DNA of 64,000 bases from Planctomycetota bacterium. Its GTDB lineage: Bacteria > Planctomycetota > Planctomycetia > Pirellulales > PNKZ01. The first letter of the stretch is position 1. Each line of letters opens with the position of its first letter. The position numbers and the translations under genes were made by a program. The notes beneath the pieces are model-generated. The model was not told the origin of the DNA. It ran no database searches and saw only the letters and a list, made by a program, of their open reading frames with translations. Below, in pieces: positions 51,754 to 62,087 of the stretch. The stretch lies in NCBI GenBank assembly GCA_018242585.1, contig JAFEBQ010000022.1, positions 62,001-126,000 of the forward strand, in the 5' to 3' direction.

Positions 51754-52023
51754 AACGCCAATTCTATGAGAACCGAACTAAAATCGAAAGCGTCCGCGCC
51801 CCGAATCGTGAACCGGCGCTGACACCCGCCCCTCATATGATGTACTCTGGCGGGTTCGAGGGGGCGAGCGGTATCATGCGTCAGGCATTCAGGATGCGCC
51901 CGCCCCGTGCAATCTGTGCCACGGGGCGCGCCGCAGCCGTGCCGTATAACATTTGCTCGTTACGCTCCATTTTTCAATCACCGTTTGCCCAGCCCGCCGT
52001 CCGGCCAGGAAGCTTAGATCGCG

Positions 52024-53175
52024 ATGACTGAATTGTTACGGCAGGAAATCGCCGCCGCCGCTGGCACCATCGTGGTCAAAGTGGGCACCCGTGTCCTGAC
52101 CCACCCGGGGGGCGGTTTGAACCATGAGCGAATCGCGGCCCTGGTTGAGGAACTGCACGACCTGATGAGCACCGGCCGGCGCGTGGCGCTGGTCAGTTCG
52201 GGGGCCGTCGGCGCCGGGATGGGACAGTTGGGGATGAAGCAGCGCCCCACCGATCTGGCCCATCTGCAGGCCGTCGCCGCCATCGGTCAGTGTTACCTGG
52301 TCCACGCGTACGACAAGGCGTTGAAGGTTCACGGCCGGCATGCCGCGCAGATTCTCCTGACGGCCGATGACTTGGACGATCGGCCCCGGTACTTGAACGT
52401 GCGGAATACGATCCTGACGTTGCTCGAGTTGGGCGCGCTGCCGATCATCAACGAAAACGACACCGTCAGCGTCGAAGAGCTGCAAACCACGTTTGGCGAC
52501 AACGACCGGCTGGCGGCCATGGTGACCAATCTGATCCGCGCGCCGCTGCTGGTGCTGATGTCCGATGTCGACGGGCTGTATGACGGCGACCCGCGGCAAC
52601 CAGGCGCACAACTCATTCCCACGGTGACGCGGCTGGATGAGTCGATCTTCAACCTGGCGCGCGACGTGAAGACCGGCCTGAGCAAAGGGGGCATGACCAG
52701 CAAGCTGAACGCCGCCCGCATGTGTACCGTGGCCGGCGAGAATGTGATCATCACCAGCGGGCGCGAGCCGGGGGCGCTGCGCCGGATCGTCGCCGGCGAA
52801 GCGGTCGGGACATTGTTCGTCGCTCAAGGTGGCAGCATTCCGTCGTGGAAGCGCTGGATTGGGTTCACCGCCCAGCCGCGCGGCAAGCTGGTGCTCGATG
52901 CCGGCGCACGCCGCGCGATCGAGCAGCAGGGGCGCAGCCTGCTGGCGATTGGCGTCACGCAGGTGACTGGCGACTTCAAGAAGGGGGATGTCGTGGCGCT
53001 CGTGGACCCGGCCGGGGTGGAATTTGCCCGCGGCTTGACGAACTACGACGCGAGTGACCTGCAAAAGATTCGCGGCCAGCGAACCGACGCGATCGCCGCC
53101 CAGTTGGGACATTGCCCGTACCAGGAAGTAATCCACCGCGACAACATGGTGGTCACGGTTCCGGGGCAGGGGTGA
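52024..53175 (+). CDS. proB: Glutamate 5-kinase with PUA domain
   Basis: 383 residues. The amino-acid-kinase domain opens GTIVVKVGTRVLTHPGGGL and has LVSSGAVGAGMGQLG, IINENDTVS and FGDNDRLAAMVTNLIRA, LLVLMSDVDGLYDGDPR, the ATP and glutamate sites. Residues 285-383 form a PUA domain (GKLVLDAGARRAIEQQGRSLL). It catalyses ATP-dependent phosphorylation of glutamate in proline biosynthesis. proA is not adjacent. Confidence 0.95.
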   Translation: MTELLRQEIAAAAGTIVVKVGTRVLTHPGGGLNHERIAALVEELHDLMSTGRRVALVSSGAVGAGMGQLGMKQRPTDLAHLQAVAAIGQCYLVHAYDKALKVHGRHAAQILLTADDLDDRPRYLNVRNTILTLLELGALPIINENDTVSVEELQTTFGDNDRLAAMVTNLIRAPLLVLMSDVDGLYDGDPRQPGAQLIPTVTRLDESIFNLARDVKTGLSKGGMTSKLNAARMCTVAGENVIITSGREPGALRRIVAGEAVGTLFVAQGGSIPSWKRWIGFTAQPRGKLVLDAGARRAIEQQGRSLLAIGVTQVTGDFKKGDVVALVDPAGVEFARGLTNYDASDLQKIRGQRTDAIAAQLGHCPYQEVIHRDNMVVTVPGQG

Positions 53176-53219
53176 AGGCGAGGCGTTCCGAAGTCCATCC
53201 GTCGCCGCAGCACGACATC

Positions 53220-53260
53220 TTTACCCTCCCCCAGCCCCTCCCTGTCAGGGAGGGGTGTTT
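53220..53260. repeat. Intergenic CCCTCCC hairpin repeat, copy 2
   Basis: TTTACCCTCCCCCAGCCCCT followed by CCCTGTCAGGGAGGGGTGTTT. Nearly the same as the repeat at 8310-8352. Confidence 0.75.
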
Positions 53261-53338
53261 GTCGCACAAGTGACTACCCTTTCCCTTCCTCCGTGCCAAC
53301 CTCCGTGTCTCGGTGACTCCGTGGCTGGCATTTGAGCG

Positions 53339-54883
53339 TTACTTTTTCGCCGACCAGGAAGTTTCGTTGGCCCGGTCTTCGAGCACGATGTTCAACTCGG
53401 TCAGGCCCTTGCGAATCTGGTCGGCCATGGCAAAGTTCTTGGTCTTGCGCGCTTCGGCCCGCAGCTCGATGATCAGCTTCATCAGCTTGCCGACCAGATC
53501 GCCGTCGGCCCCCGTGGCCGGCGACGCCGGGGCGGTCAGCATCAGGCCGAGCACTTGCATGAACTCTTTCAGCAGCAGAGCGCCTTGCTCGAAATCGGCC
53601 CGAGCGGCCGCCTTGGGATCGGCTTCCAGCTTGGCCTCGTCGGCCAGCCGGTTCAGGGCCGTCACCAACTCGAACATCACGCCGACCGCGCCGCCGGTGT
53701 TGAAATCGTCGTCCATGTGTTCGACGTATTTGGTGGCCAGCTGCGCGAACTCGGGGCGTGACAACTGCCGGCTGTCGTCACGGCGCGTCGGGGCGTTCAG
53801 CTTGTAGAAGCTTGTGCCGGTGATTCGCTCGTAACGCTGGGCAAAACGCAGGAAGGTCTCGAACGACTTGTCGGCCGCGGCCAGGCCCGAGGGAATGTCA
53901 TGCACCTTAGGGTCGAAGTCCCCCAGGTCGATCGGCGACCGGTAATGAGTGTTGACGATGAAAAACCGCAACACCTCGGCCGAGGTCTTCGTCAACGCAT
54001 CGACCACATTCAGCACGTTGCCGACCGAGCCGGCCATTTTGCCTTTGCCCATCTTCAACAGTCCGTTGTGCATCCAATAGCGGACGAACGTCTTGCCGGT
54101 GTGCGATTCGCTCTGGGCCAGTTCGTTCTCGTGATGCGGGAATTGCAGGTCCAAGCCGCCGCCGTGGATGTCGAGCGTCGGGCCTAGCAGTTTCATGCTC
54201 ATGGCCGTGCATTCAATGTGCCAGCCTGGTCGACCAGGGCCCCAGGGGCTGTCCCAGGCGGGTTCGCCCGGCTTGGCCCCTTTCCAAAGGGCAAAGTCGC
54301 CAGGGTTTCGCTTCCGATCGGTGACTTCGATGCGCGCGCCGGCTTCCATCTGCTCTGGGTCGCGGTTGCACAGCTTGCCGTAGTCTTCGTCCTTCGAGAC
54401 GTCGAAGTAGACGTCCCCCGCCGCCGGATAGGCGTACCCCTTGGCGATCAAATCCTTGATCACCGACAACATCTCGTCGAGCGTCTCGGTCGCCTTGGGC
54501 ATCTTGTCGATGCCGGTGACGTTCAGGCTGTGCAGACAGGCGATGTAGTCGCCGGTCATCTTCTCGGCCAACTCTTTGACCGTGGTGTTCAGTTCGCGCG
54601 CGCGGACGATCAACTTGTCGTCAACATCGGTGATATTCACCACCCAGGTCACCTGATAGCCCAGGTACGCCAGGTAGCGCTTGACCGTGTCGAAGATCAC
54701 GGGGCCGACCATGTGGCCGATGTGGCTGGGCTTGTAGACCGTCGGACCACAGACGTACATCGTCACTTGCCCCGGCACGAGGGGCTCGAACTTTTGCTTG
54801 GTGCGCGTCAGCGTGTTGTGAATGCGCAGGTTCGTGGCGATGGTCGGAGTAGTCTTCACGGCAGCAGTGGCAGTAGTTGGCAT
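53339..54883 (-). CDS. cysS: Cysteine--tRNA ligase with non-canonical KMSKS loop
   Basis: 514 residues from ATG 54881-54883, 13 bases after the ispF stop. Class I features: MYVCGPTVY with zinc ligand Cys45, HIGH at 54-57, [20 protein letters not shown] with the second Cys, and [20 protein letters not shown] with the His and Glu ligands. The KMSKS region reads [17 protein letters not shown], so the usual KMSKSLGN is replaced by KMAGSVGN, losing the second lysine. The C-terminal DALR-like helical domain has [20 protein letters not shown]. The N-terminal 17 residues are a Thr/Ala extension. Confidence 0.95.
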   Translation of the reverse strand: MPTTATAAVKTTPTIATNLRIHNTLTRTKQKFEPLVPGQVTMYVCGPTVYKPSHIGHMVGPVIFDTVKRYLAYLGYQVTWVVNITDVDDKLIVRARELNTTVKELAEKMTGDYIACLHSLNVTGIDKMPKATETLDEMLSVIKDLIAKGYAYPAAGDVYFDVSKDEDYGKLCNRDPEQMEAGARIEVTDRKRNPGDFALWKGAKPGEPAWDSPWGPGRPGWHIECTAMSMKLLGPTLDIHGGGLDLQFPHHENELAQSESHTGKTFVRYWMHNGLLKMGKGKMAGSVGNVLNVVDALTKTSAEVLRFFIVNTHYRSPIDLGDFDPKVHDIPSGLAAADKSFETFLRFAQRYERITGTSFYKLNAPTRRDDSRQLSRPEFAQLATKYVEHMDDDFNTGGAVGVMFELVTALNRLADEAKLEADPKAAARADFEQGALLLKEFMQVLGLMLTAPASPATGADGDLVGKLMKLIIELRAEARKTKNFAMADQIRKGLTELNIVLEDRANETSWSAKK

Positions 54884-54896
54884 GGCTTCGTTCGTT

Positions 54897-55397
54897 TCAC
54901 CTGGCAGAAGGTTCTTTTTCAAGCAAGACAACGCACTCGGCCGACAGGGCCTCTAAGCGCCCGATCGGGCCGACGTGTTCACCGGTTTTGGCTTTCAGGC
55001 CGACACAATCGACCGGCACGTTCAACAGTTCAGCCACTCGGGTGCGAATGGCCGTCTTGACCGGCGAAAGTTTCGGTTGCTGGGCAAACACGATCATGTC
55101 GCAATTCACCACCCGGTAGCCGGTCCCGGTCACCTGGGCGAGCGCGGCCTGTAGCATCTGGCCCGAGTCACGACCACGGTTGGCTGGATCGGTGTCGGGA
55201 AACAGTTCGCCAATGTCACCCAGCGCCGCCGCCCCTAGCAGCGCGTCGGTCAACGCGTGCAGCAGCACGTCGGCGTCGCTGTGGCCGACCATTTCGCGGT
55301 CGAACGGCACATCGACACCCCCCAGGCGCAGCGGCCCGCCCGGTTGCAGCCGGTGTGTGTCGTGTCCGATTCCGATGCGAAGGGGTTGCTGGGCCAC
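54897..55397 (-). CDS. ispF: 2-C-methyl-D-erythritol 2,4-cyclodiphosphate synthase
   Basis: 166 residues. Metal site GHDTHRL (Asp13, His15), VGHSDADVLLHALTDALLGA, DIGELFPDTDP, VNCDMIVFAQQPKL and the end ALSAECVVLLEKEPS. It forms the cyclodiphosphate in the non-mevalonate isoprenoid pathway. It is the first gene of an ispF-cysS operon, a pairing also seen elsewhere. Confidence 0.95.
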   Translation of the reverse strand: MAQQPLRIGIGHDTHRLQPGGPLRLGGVDVPFDREMVGHSDADVLLHALTDALLGAAALGDIGELFPDTDPANRGRDSGQMLQAALAQVTGTGYRVVNCDMIVFAQQPKLSPVKTAIRTRVAELLNVPVDCVGLKAKTGEHVGPIGRLEALSAECVVLLEKEPSAR

Positions 55398-55608
55398 AGG
55401 CAGTCATTCGACGAGCGACAGGAACAAGGGTCCGACAGCCGGTGCGGGTTCACCCTGGGGTACTCGCCGTGCGGCTACATGGTGCAAGCTCAGTGAAGTT
55501 GCGCATGAAAATATAACGGCGAGGCCAAAAACCCACAACGCGAGGGGTGGCCACCCCATTGCCGCGTGTCCGTCACTTCTGCCGCCTTTAAGCCGCGCGC
55601 TAGCATGC

Positions 55609-55614
55609 CTATAA
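55609..55614 (+). promoter_or_regulatory. Consensus -10 box close to the ABC ATPase start
   Basis: A perfect TATAAT at 55609-55614, with the weak candidate TTTAAG 17 bases upstream. It ends only eleven bases before the ATG at 55626, so the predicted transcript would be almost leaderless. No ribosome site is visible before that ATG, consistent with leaderless translation. Confidence 0.4.
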
Positions 55615-55625
55615 TCTCCGCAACT

Positions 55626-56618
<993 letters not shown>

Positions 56619-56671
56619 CCGCAGGTTGCGATCAGAACGGGTTGCAATTCGCTATCGCGTGCCCACCCAGA

Positions 56672-56745
56672 CCGTCATTCCCGCACAGGCGGGAATCTAG
56701 TGGTGGCGGTTAGCGTCTAGATTCCCGCCTGCGCGGGAATGACGG
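56672..56745. repeat. 74-bp REPIN-like palindromic element, copy 2
   Basis: Arms CCGTCATTCCCGCACAGGCG and CCTGCGCGGGAATGACGG with a central GTGGTGGCGGTTAGCG. It has the same length as the element at 2604 and matches its reverse complement along the whole sequence. Confidence 0.85.
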
Positions 56746-56819
56746 CATAGGGGCTGGCGTTTTATTGTTGCTTCCTCACGCCCAGCGAGTGGGCGTGCCA
56801 CCCAGAAGCGAGGCTGAGA

Positions 56820-57620
56820 CTAGCCCAGCCCTAGCACGTCGTTCATGCCGTAGAGCCCGGCTGGCTTGCCGGCCAGGAACTTGGCCGCGGCCAGCGCGCC
56901 GTGGGCGTAGCAATCGCGGTTGCTGGCGCGGACGGCAATTTCGAGCGTCTCGCCCAGCAGTCCGAAAATGATCGTGTGCTCGCCGGGATTGTCGCCGACG
57001 CGAACGGCGTGATACCCGATCTCATCATGCGGCCGGGCCCCAGGGCGACCTTCGCGACCGTGGGCCGTTTTGCCCTGGCCCATCTTCTGCCGCACGATTT
57101 CGCCGAACTTCAGCGCCGTGCCGCTAGGGGAATCTTCCTTGAAGCGGTGATGCCGCTCGATGATTTCCACATCAGCGCCGGTCGGATGGTCCTTCAGTGC
57201 TTCGGCCGCCACGGCCGTCAGCTTCATGGCCAGATTCACGGCCAGACTCATGCTCGGCGCCCAGAGGATTGGCAACGTCTTGGCCGCGGCGCGCACCTTG
57301 TCGGCCTGCTCCGGTTCGAGGCCCGTGGTCGCCACGACCAACGCGACCTTCCGCGCCAAGCACTGATCGACAATTCCCAGCACTGCGGCCGGCACCGAAA
57401 AGTCGATCACCACGTCGACCCCCTCGGGCAGCTTGTCCCCCAGGGGCACGCCGATCGGGCCGGCGCCGGCGAGCGTGCCGGCGTCACTACCGGCTTGCGA
57501 GTGGCCGGCGCGATCGACCGCCGCCACGATGCGCAGCGTCTTGTCGGCCGAGCCGAGCGCGATCAGCCGCTGGCCCATTCGTCCGGCGGCGCCATGAATG
57601 GCAACTTTCAAAGGGTTCAT
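56820..57620 (-). CDS. dapB: 4-hydroxy-tetrahydrodipicolinate reductase
   Basis: 266 residues. N-terminal nucleotide site VAIHGAAGRMGQRL, then DFSVPAAVLG, ATTGLEPEQ, APSMSLAVNLAMKL, and the substrate motif IIERHHRFKEDSPSGTALK with the catalytic His pair and Lys. It reduces the dapA product in the diaminopimelate/lysine pathway. Diaminopimelate would feed peptidoglycan synthesis if the organism makes it. Confidence 0.95.
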   Translation of the reverse strand: MNPLKVAIHGAAGRMGQRLIALGSADKTLRIVAAVDRAGHSQAGSDAGTLAGAGPIGVPLGDKLPEGVDVVIDFSVPAAVLGIVDQCLARKVALVVATTGLEPEQADKVRAAAKTLPILWAPSMSLAVNLAMKLTAVAAEALKDHPTGADVEIIERHHRFKEDSPSGTALKFGEIVRQKMGQGKTAHGREGRPGARPHDEIGYHAVRVGDNPGEHTIIFGLLGETLEIAVRASNRDCYAHGALAAAKFLAGKPAGLYGMNDVLGLG

Positions 57621-57680
57621 ACGAAATTCCCTGTGCGATGTACTAGATCGCTTCTCGATTCACGGTAGCGCGCGTATCTA

Positions 57681-57730
57681 CCAAGCCGGTGGCTTTGCCA
57701 CCGAAATCGGCGGCAGAGCCGCCGGCTTGG
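57681..57730. repeat. CCAAGCCGGCGGC-type palindromic repeat, copy 1
   Basis: CCAAGCCGGTGGCTTTGCCA then CCGAAATCGG and CGGCAGAGCCGCCGGCTTGG. Two more copies lie at 63025 and 63721. Each has outer arms CCAAGCCGG/CCGGCTTGG and inner hairpins. Confidence 0.8.
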
Positions 57731-57916
57731 GTCAGCAAACGATACATGCTTCTAAGAACTGCTCTGGCGTTTCAGTGATTATGCGAAGCGTGAATGCCGC
57801 CTTCGGTTCAACGCCACGACGTAAACGTGCGGCGCGAGCCAGCATCATACCGCAAACCGTCGCCCGCTGCCGAGCGAAGCCCGGCCGAGATTTCGTCGCC
57901 CAGAAAGATGCGACGG

Positions 57917-58867
57917 CTAGTTGACCGACTCGGGCTTAAAGTTCTCGTCGACTTCGACGAAACTGGCGACCGGGTTTTCCTGTTCGCGTAACGCGGTCAT
58001 ATCGGTTACGTCCCCCGGTTGCAAGACTTCGAGCCGCGAGAGTTGTCCCGCACGGTCGGGCACATAGGCCATCACGTACGAGTCGCCGACAACGGTCAAT
58101 CGCTGATCGCGCACGCGAACGACCAGCGCCGTCCGTTCGTCGATGCCAAAGCCGATCAGGTCTCCGTGCGCCGCCATGAACTTCTTCAAGCGGTCCGGCC
58201 GATTGCGCTTCAGAAAGTGTTGATCGACCACCGCGCCGGGGAGCAGGTCGAACCCTTCCCCTTCACGCGGGTTGTGGCGGCCGCTGGCGATCATCACCCG
58301 GGTCATGCAAGCCGCGCCGGCCGAGTTGCCCCCGATGGCGCCGCCACGGTCGAGCAACTCGTGCAGTTCTTCCTCGAACTTAGTGTTGGCATAGGGCTGG
58401 GTCAGCCACTCCTGGTCGCCGCCCTCGATCCATACTCCAGTAGCGTTGCGCAGCGGTTCAAGAAAGTCGTCGTCGTCGGCCACTTCGCGGCTGCGGGTGT
58501 GCAGGAACATCACCTCGGCCACGCCCAGCTTCTTCCAATCTTGAATGCCGGAAACAATGTGCGGGTCGAGCGGATCGATGTCGTCGGCTTCGTAGTGCGC
58601 GGTGGGGATGATCACCAAGCGCGCTTCGCGCCCGCCGGCCAGGCGGACGAAGCGTTGCTCGACTTCGCGCGGCACGTCACCGCCGCCGCAGATGACCAAC
58701 GTGCCGCCGGCCTCTTGCCCCGGGGCCAGTTGGGGCGCGTCGCCGCGCTCGGGAGCCAGCCACATGGCCAGCGCCACCAGCCCGACAATCGCGCCGGTAT
58801 AAAGGAGCGTCGAGACCCGAACTTGGGCCTTGAGGAGTTGATCGATTTGGTATCTCAGGCGTTGCAT
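57917..58867 (-). CDS. Cyanophycinase-like serine peptidase (S51-like), membrane-anchored
   Basis: 316 residues. A probable signal anchor at about 20-38 (LLYTGAIVGLVALAMWL) precedes a class I glutaminase-like fold: LVICGGGDVPREVEQRF, IIPTAHYEADD, VWIEGGDQEWL and the nucleophile elbow IGGNSAGAACM with Ser182. His of the triad is likely in VVDQHFLKRNRPDRL. Cyanophycinases cleave Asp-Arg dipeptides from cyanophycin; the membrane anchor and absence of cphA nearby make this a homologue of uncertain substrate. Confidence 0.85.
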   Translation of the reverse strand: MQRLRYQIDQLLKAQVRVSTLLYTGAIVGLVALAMWLAPERGDAPQLAPGQEAGGTLVICGGGDVPREVEQRFVRLAGGREARLVIIPTAHYEADDIDPLDPHIVSGIQDWKKLGVAEVMFLHTRSREVADDDDFLEPLRNATGVWIEGGDQEWLTQPYANTKFEEELHELLDRGGAIGGNSAGAACMTRVMIASGRHNPREGEGFDLLPGAVVDQHFLKRNRPDRLKKFMAAHGDLIGFGIDERTALVVRVRDQRLTVVGDSYVMAYVPDRAGQLSRLEVLQPGDVTDMTALREQENPVASFVEVDENFKPESVN

Positions 58868-59199
58868 CGGTGGCTAGCTGCTAGTGACAAAAACCATTCT
58901 ACGGGCGATGCGCTGCAAAAGTGCGGATCATTAAGACGGTAACGCTTAATCTCATCGGACCATTGCTCCGATTCCTTGCCGTGGCGGCCCAGGCCGAGGC
59001 GGCTTACCCGGTTCTTGCGGCCACGGCGGCGCGACCTGCTAACCATAGCATTCGACGTGCGAGCGGCTGAAGATTGGCCTTTCCCGTCGCTTTGTCGTGT
59101 GAGCTTCGTGGCAGCGCAACCGTCACGACTCGCGGCGTCATTTACACCCATCAGCGTGTATCGTTGCGTTTGCCGTGTGGCTCGCAAACCTCGGTAAAC
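58868..59199. other. Intergenic region, no supported gene
   Basis: 332 bases between the peptidase and thrC genes. A basic 63-codon frame on the minus strand (59046 to 58855) overlaps the peptidase start and was judged unreliable. Confidence 0.45.
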
Positions 59200-60594
59200 C
59201 TAGCTGTATAGCTTGATGACCTTGACGATTTCGTCCAGGTCGTTGGGAACCGCGACGGCGCGATTGGCGAAGGCCGCGCGACGCACTCCGCGGCTGCCCA
59301 GTACTTCGTTGAACATGGCCTGATCGGTCGTATGATAGGCCACGGTTGCCGTCGGATCCTTCAATTGGTGCCCAGTTAAGATGCAAACCACGGTCTCGTC
59401 CGCGCCGATGATTCCCTCGCTGCATAGCAGCTTGGCTCCCGCCACGCTGGCAGCGCTGGCCGGCTCGCAGCCCAGCCCGCCGGCGCCGACTTGGGCCTTG
59501 GCGTCAAGGATTTCCTGGTCGCTGACTTGCCGCACGACCCCCCGACAGAATTCCAGTGCCCGCAGGCACTTGTTCAAGTTGACCGGCCGGTTGATCTCGA
59601 TGGCGCTGGCAATGGTCGACGCGCGGCGATGCTCGGCGTCCATCGCCTGGTAGTACGCATCGATCTTCGGCTCGTCGACGTTTCCCTTGTTCCAGCGCAG
59701 GCCCTGTCGCTCGTACAACTCGTAGAGCGTGCTGGCCCCGGCCGCGTTGATGACGGCTAGTCGTGGCACGCGGTCGATCAGCCCTAGTTCGTGCAATTCG
59801 TAGAAGGCTTTGCCAAACGCGCTCGAATTGCCAAGGTTGCCCCCGGGGACGACGATCCAGTCGGGAACCTGCCAGCGCAGACCCTCGAGCACGCGGAACA
59901 TGATCGTCTTCTGCCCTTCAAGACGGAACGGATTGACGCTATTCACCAGGTAGATGCCCAGCTCGCGCGACGCTTCCTTCACGCGGGCCATGGCATCGTC
60001 GAAGTCGCCGGCGATTTGGACCGTCAGCGCGCCATAGTCGAGGGCCTGCGACAATTTGCCGTAGGAAATCTTTCCCGTGCCGACGAAGATCACCGCCTTC
60101 ATCAGCTTGGTGACCGAGCAATAGGCCGCCAGCGAAGCGCTGGTGTTGCCGGTCGAGGCGCAGGCGGCTCGCTTGGCCCCCACGGCCCGCGCGTGGGTAA
60201 AGGCGGCGCTCATGCCGTTGTCTTTGAAGCTCCCCGAGGGGTTCATCCCTTCGTATTGCAGATAAAGTTGGCCGCTGGTCATGCCGACGTACTTGCCAAC
60301 GCCGGGCGAGGGCTGGAGCAGGGTTTGCCCCTCGCCAATCGTGACCACGTTCTCGGGCCGGGTAAACGGGAGCAGCTCGTGGAACCGCCAGACCCCGCTC
60401 AGCGCCAGCGGCTCGTACCGGCGGGACCATTTGGCCTCAAAATACCCCCAGTCGGTGGGGGGCTTCAGCCGGCCCCAGTCGTAGATGACGTCCAGCAGGT
60501 TGCCGCACCGCTCGCACGCGACCAGTGCCTGGTCGACGCCGTAGGTGGCCTGGCATGCCGGCGAGATGCATCGCTGAAATGCCAAATCGGACAT
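59200..60594 (-). CDS. thrC: Threonine synthase
   Basis: 464 residues. An N-terminal zinc-finger-like segment has Cys9, Cys14, Cys27 and Cys30 ([23 protein letters not shown]). The PLP lysine is Lys124 in [10 protein letters not shown], with [14 protein letters not shown] and [16 protein letters not shown] as phosphate-binding loops. It converts O-phosphohomoserine to threonine. The 464-residue length with the zinc finger fits the longer threonine synthase type. Confidence 0.93.
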   Translation of the reverse strand: MSDLAFQRCISPACQATYGVDQALVACERCGNLLDVIYDWGRLKPPTDWGYFEAKWSRRYEPLALSGVWRFHELLPFTRPENVVTIGEGQTLLQPSPGVGKYVGMTSGQLYLQYEGMNPSGSFKDNGMSAAFTHARAVGAKRAACASTGNTSASLAAYCSVTKLMKAVIFVGTGKISYGKLSQALDYGALTVQIAGDFDDAMARVKEASRELGIYLVNSVNPFRLEGQKTIMFRVLEGLRWQVPDWIVVPGGNLGNSSAFGKAFYELHELGLIDRVPRLAVINAAGASTLYELYERQGLRWNKGNVDEPKIDAYYQAMDAEHRRASTIASAIEINRPVNLNKCLRALEFCRGVVRQVSDQEILDAKAQVGAGGLGCEPASAASVAGAKLLCSEGIIGADETVVCILTGHQLKDPTATVAYHTTDQAMFNEVLGSRGVRRAAFANRAVAVPNDLDEIVKVIKLYS

Positions 60595-60660
60595 GCTGAC
60601 GGCTCCAACACCGGTGTGGCCACGGGGATAGGGCGCGGTGGGCCGCCCAAGGGACGTGAT

Positions 60661-60689
60661 AGTGTACGTCGCTCGGCAAATAGCGACAA
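60661..60689 (-). promoter_or_regulatory. Candidate promoter of thrC
   Basis: On the minus strand TTGTCG (60684-60689) is followed by 17 bases and TACACT (60661-60666). Both hexamers match four of six consensus positions. Confidence 0.35.
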
Positions 60690-60804
60690 GCGCAGCGATT
60701 TACCCGCGGTTTCGCGTGGGTTTTGTCGTTGTGGCCGTGTCGCAAGTTTATGTTTTGCGCCGTGTTACGGCGAGAAGTGCCGCACTTAAATAGCGGTCGT
60801 TTGT

Positions 60805-60833
60805 TTGACAGAGCCGACTGCCATTTTTAGAAT
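60805..60833 (+). promoter_or_regulatory. Sigma70-like promoter of the DksA/TraR gene
   Basis: Perfect TTGACA at 60805-60810, 17-base spacer, TAGAAT at 60828-60833. The start codon of the DksA-like gene is 62 bases further on. Confidence 0.75.
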
Positions 60834-60895
60834 TGAGGTTCTGGCGCTTTGATAAAGGCCGCCAACAGTGACACTCCAAGGGAGACGAGCAGCTT

Positions 60896-61264
60896 ATGAA
60901 GAAGGCTGAAGCAAAGGTCTACAAGGAACGACTCCTCGAGTTGCGGGCTCGGCTGCGGGGCGACGTAAGCCAAATGGCGGACGCCGCTTTGAAGAAGAGC
61001 CGGATGGATGGCAGCGAAGTGTCGAGCATGCCGATCCATATGGCCGACTTGGGGAGCGACAATTTCGAACAGGAATTCACCCTCAGCCTGATGGAGAACG
61101 AAGAAGAAGCTCTGGAACTCGTTGAAGCAGCCATGGAGCGCATCGAGGAGGGTATTTACGGGGTTTGCGAAGAATGTGGAGCCAAGATTCCCAAGGCCCG
61201 CCTGAATGCGATCCCCTATGCTCCCAACTGCGTGAAGTGCGCCGAGCAACTCGAGCGCGGCTAA
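60896..61264 (+). CDS. DksA/TraR family zinc-finger transcription factor
   Basis: 122 residues. Two helices with the tip segment HMADLGSDNFEQEFT, acidic as in DksA-type coiled coils, and a C4 zinc finger with Cys91, Cys94, Cys112 and Cys115 (GVCEECGAKIPKARLNAIPYAPNCVKC pattern). Such proteins enter the RNA polymerase secondary channel and modulate promoters with or without ppGpp. A consensus promoter lies upstream; a terminator lies 60 bases beyond the stop. Confidence 0.92.
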   Translation: MKKAEAKVYKERLLELRARLRGDVSQMADAALKKSRMDGSEVSSMPIHMADLGSDNFEQEFTLSLMENEEEALELVEAAMERIEEGIYGVCEECGAKIPKARLNAIPYAPNCVKCAEQLERG

Positions 61265-61323
61265 GCGGGACATCAAGCGCGGTAGGGAATCCGTCCTGTC
61301 CGACGATCGACATTGTTTGAAAC

Positions 61324-61367
61324 TTGGCTCGCGTGGTTCAATAGCAACCACGCGGGCCAGTTTTTTA
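61324..61367 (+). terminator. Terminator after the DksA/TraR gene
   Basis: TGGCTCGCGTGGTT and the later AACCACGCGGGCCA form a stem with one mismatch and a short loop, followed by TTTTTT. Confidence 0.9.
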
Positions 61368-61419
61368 TCGTGGTCGACCGATCGCAGCGCTGGCTCAAAC
61401 ACGTAGACGATCGCGACGG

Positions 61420-61962
61420 ATGCGCATGATCCCAGGTTTGACCAAGCGGTTCTTCATCTTTTGCGCGATTGCTGCCGCCGGCTGCGCGTTGGACCTTTGG
61501 ACCAAGCATTGGGTCTTCGACTGGCTCGGTTATCCGTCCATCGAACCCCATTGGCTGTGGACGGGGCACGTCGGCCTGCAAACCAGCTTGAACCGGGGCG
61601 CTCTGTTCGGTATTGGCAACGGCCAGGTTTGGCTGTTCGTGACCCTTTCTATTCTGACGGCCGCGGGCATTGTCTATTGGTTGTTTGTCCGCGGGGCGGC
61701 GCGCGACGGAGTCTTGAACATCGCGCTGGCCGTGATAATGGCCGGCATCCTTGGCAACTTGTACGACCGGTTGGGCCTCTGGTCGCATCCAGGGCTCGAG
61801 CCCGATCAGTGCCGCGCGGTTCGCGATTGGATCCTGGTCCAATACGACAACAACTGGGTCTGGCCCAATTTCAACGTCGCCGACAGTATGCTCGTCGGCG
61901 GTTCCTGCGCGCTGTTTCTGTTCAGCCTCCGCCGCCAGCCGTTGATGGATGATGCCGAGTAG
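61420..61962 (+). CDS. lspA: Lipoprotein signal peptidase (signal peptidase II)
   Basis: 180 residues with four transmembrane segments. Catalytic aspartates Asp116 (GILGNLYDRLG) and Asp155 (FNVADSMLV) are present, as is SLNRGALFGIGNGQ. It cleaves prolipoprotein signal peptides at the inner membrane after diacylglyceryl addition. The loop between Asp116 and Asp155 is longer than in E. coli, containing DWILVQYDNNWVWP. Confidence 0.95.
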   Translation: MRMIPGLTKRFFIFCAIAAAGCALDLWTKHWVFDWLGYPSIEPHWLWTGHVGLQTSLNRGALFGIGNGQVWLFVTLSILTAAGIVYWLFVRGAARDGVLNIALAVIMAGILGNLYDRLGLWSHPGLEPDQCRAVRDWILVQYDNNWVWPNFNVADSMLVGGSCALFLFSLRRQPLMDDAE

Positions 61963-62087
61963 GGCTGCGCCAGGATTTGGTCGACGGATGTCACCTGGAT
62001 AGCCCCTGTGATTCCCGCCCCCGCGGCGTCATAATCAGCCACGCATTCCGCTCAAACCGCTCCCTCACCAAGCACAAGTGAACCGTT

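Larger units (their letters stand above)
60595..60895. other. Intergenic region with divergent promoters
   Basis: 301 bases between divergent thrC and the DksA-like gene. It holds candidate promoters at 60661-60689 (minus) and 60805-60833 (plus). No gene seen. Confidence 0.6.

Noticed and set aside
51901-51928. CGCCCCGTG...CACGGGGCG hairpin upstream of proB
   Set aside because: A 9-bp stem alone does not make a riboswitch or attenuator; no T-run or known aptamer pattern follows.
58855-59046. 63-codon basic frame on the minus strand between thrC and the cyanophycinase-like gene
   Set aside because: It overlaps the peptidase start and has no ribosome site; the sequence starting MVSRSRRRGRKNR is suggestive but not enough to call.
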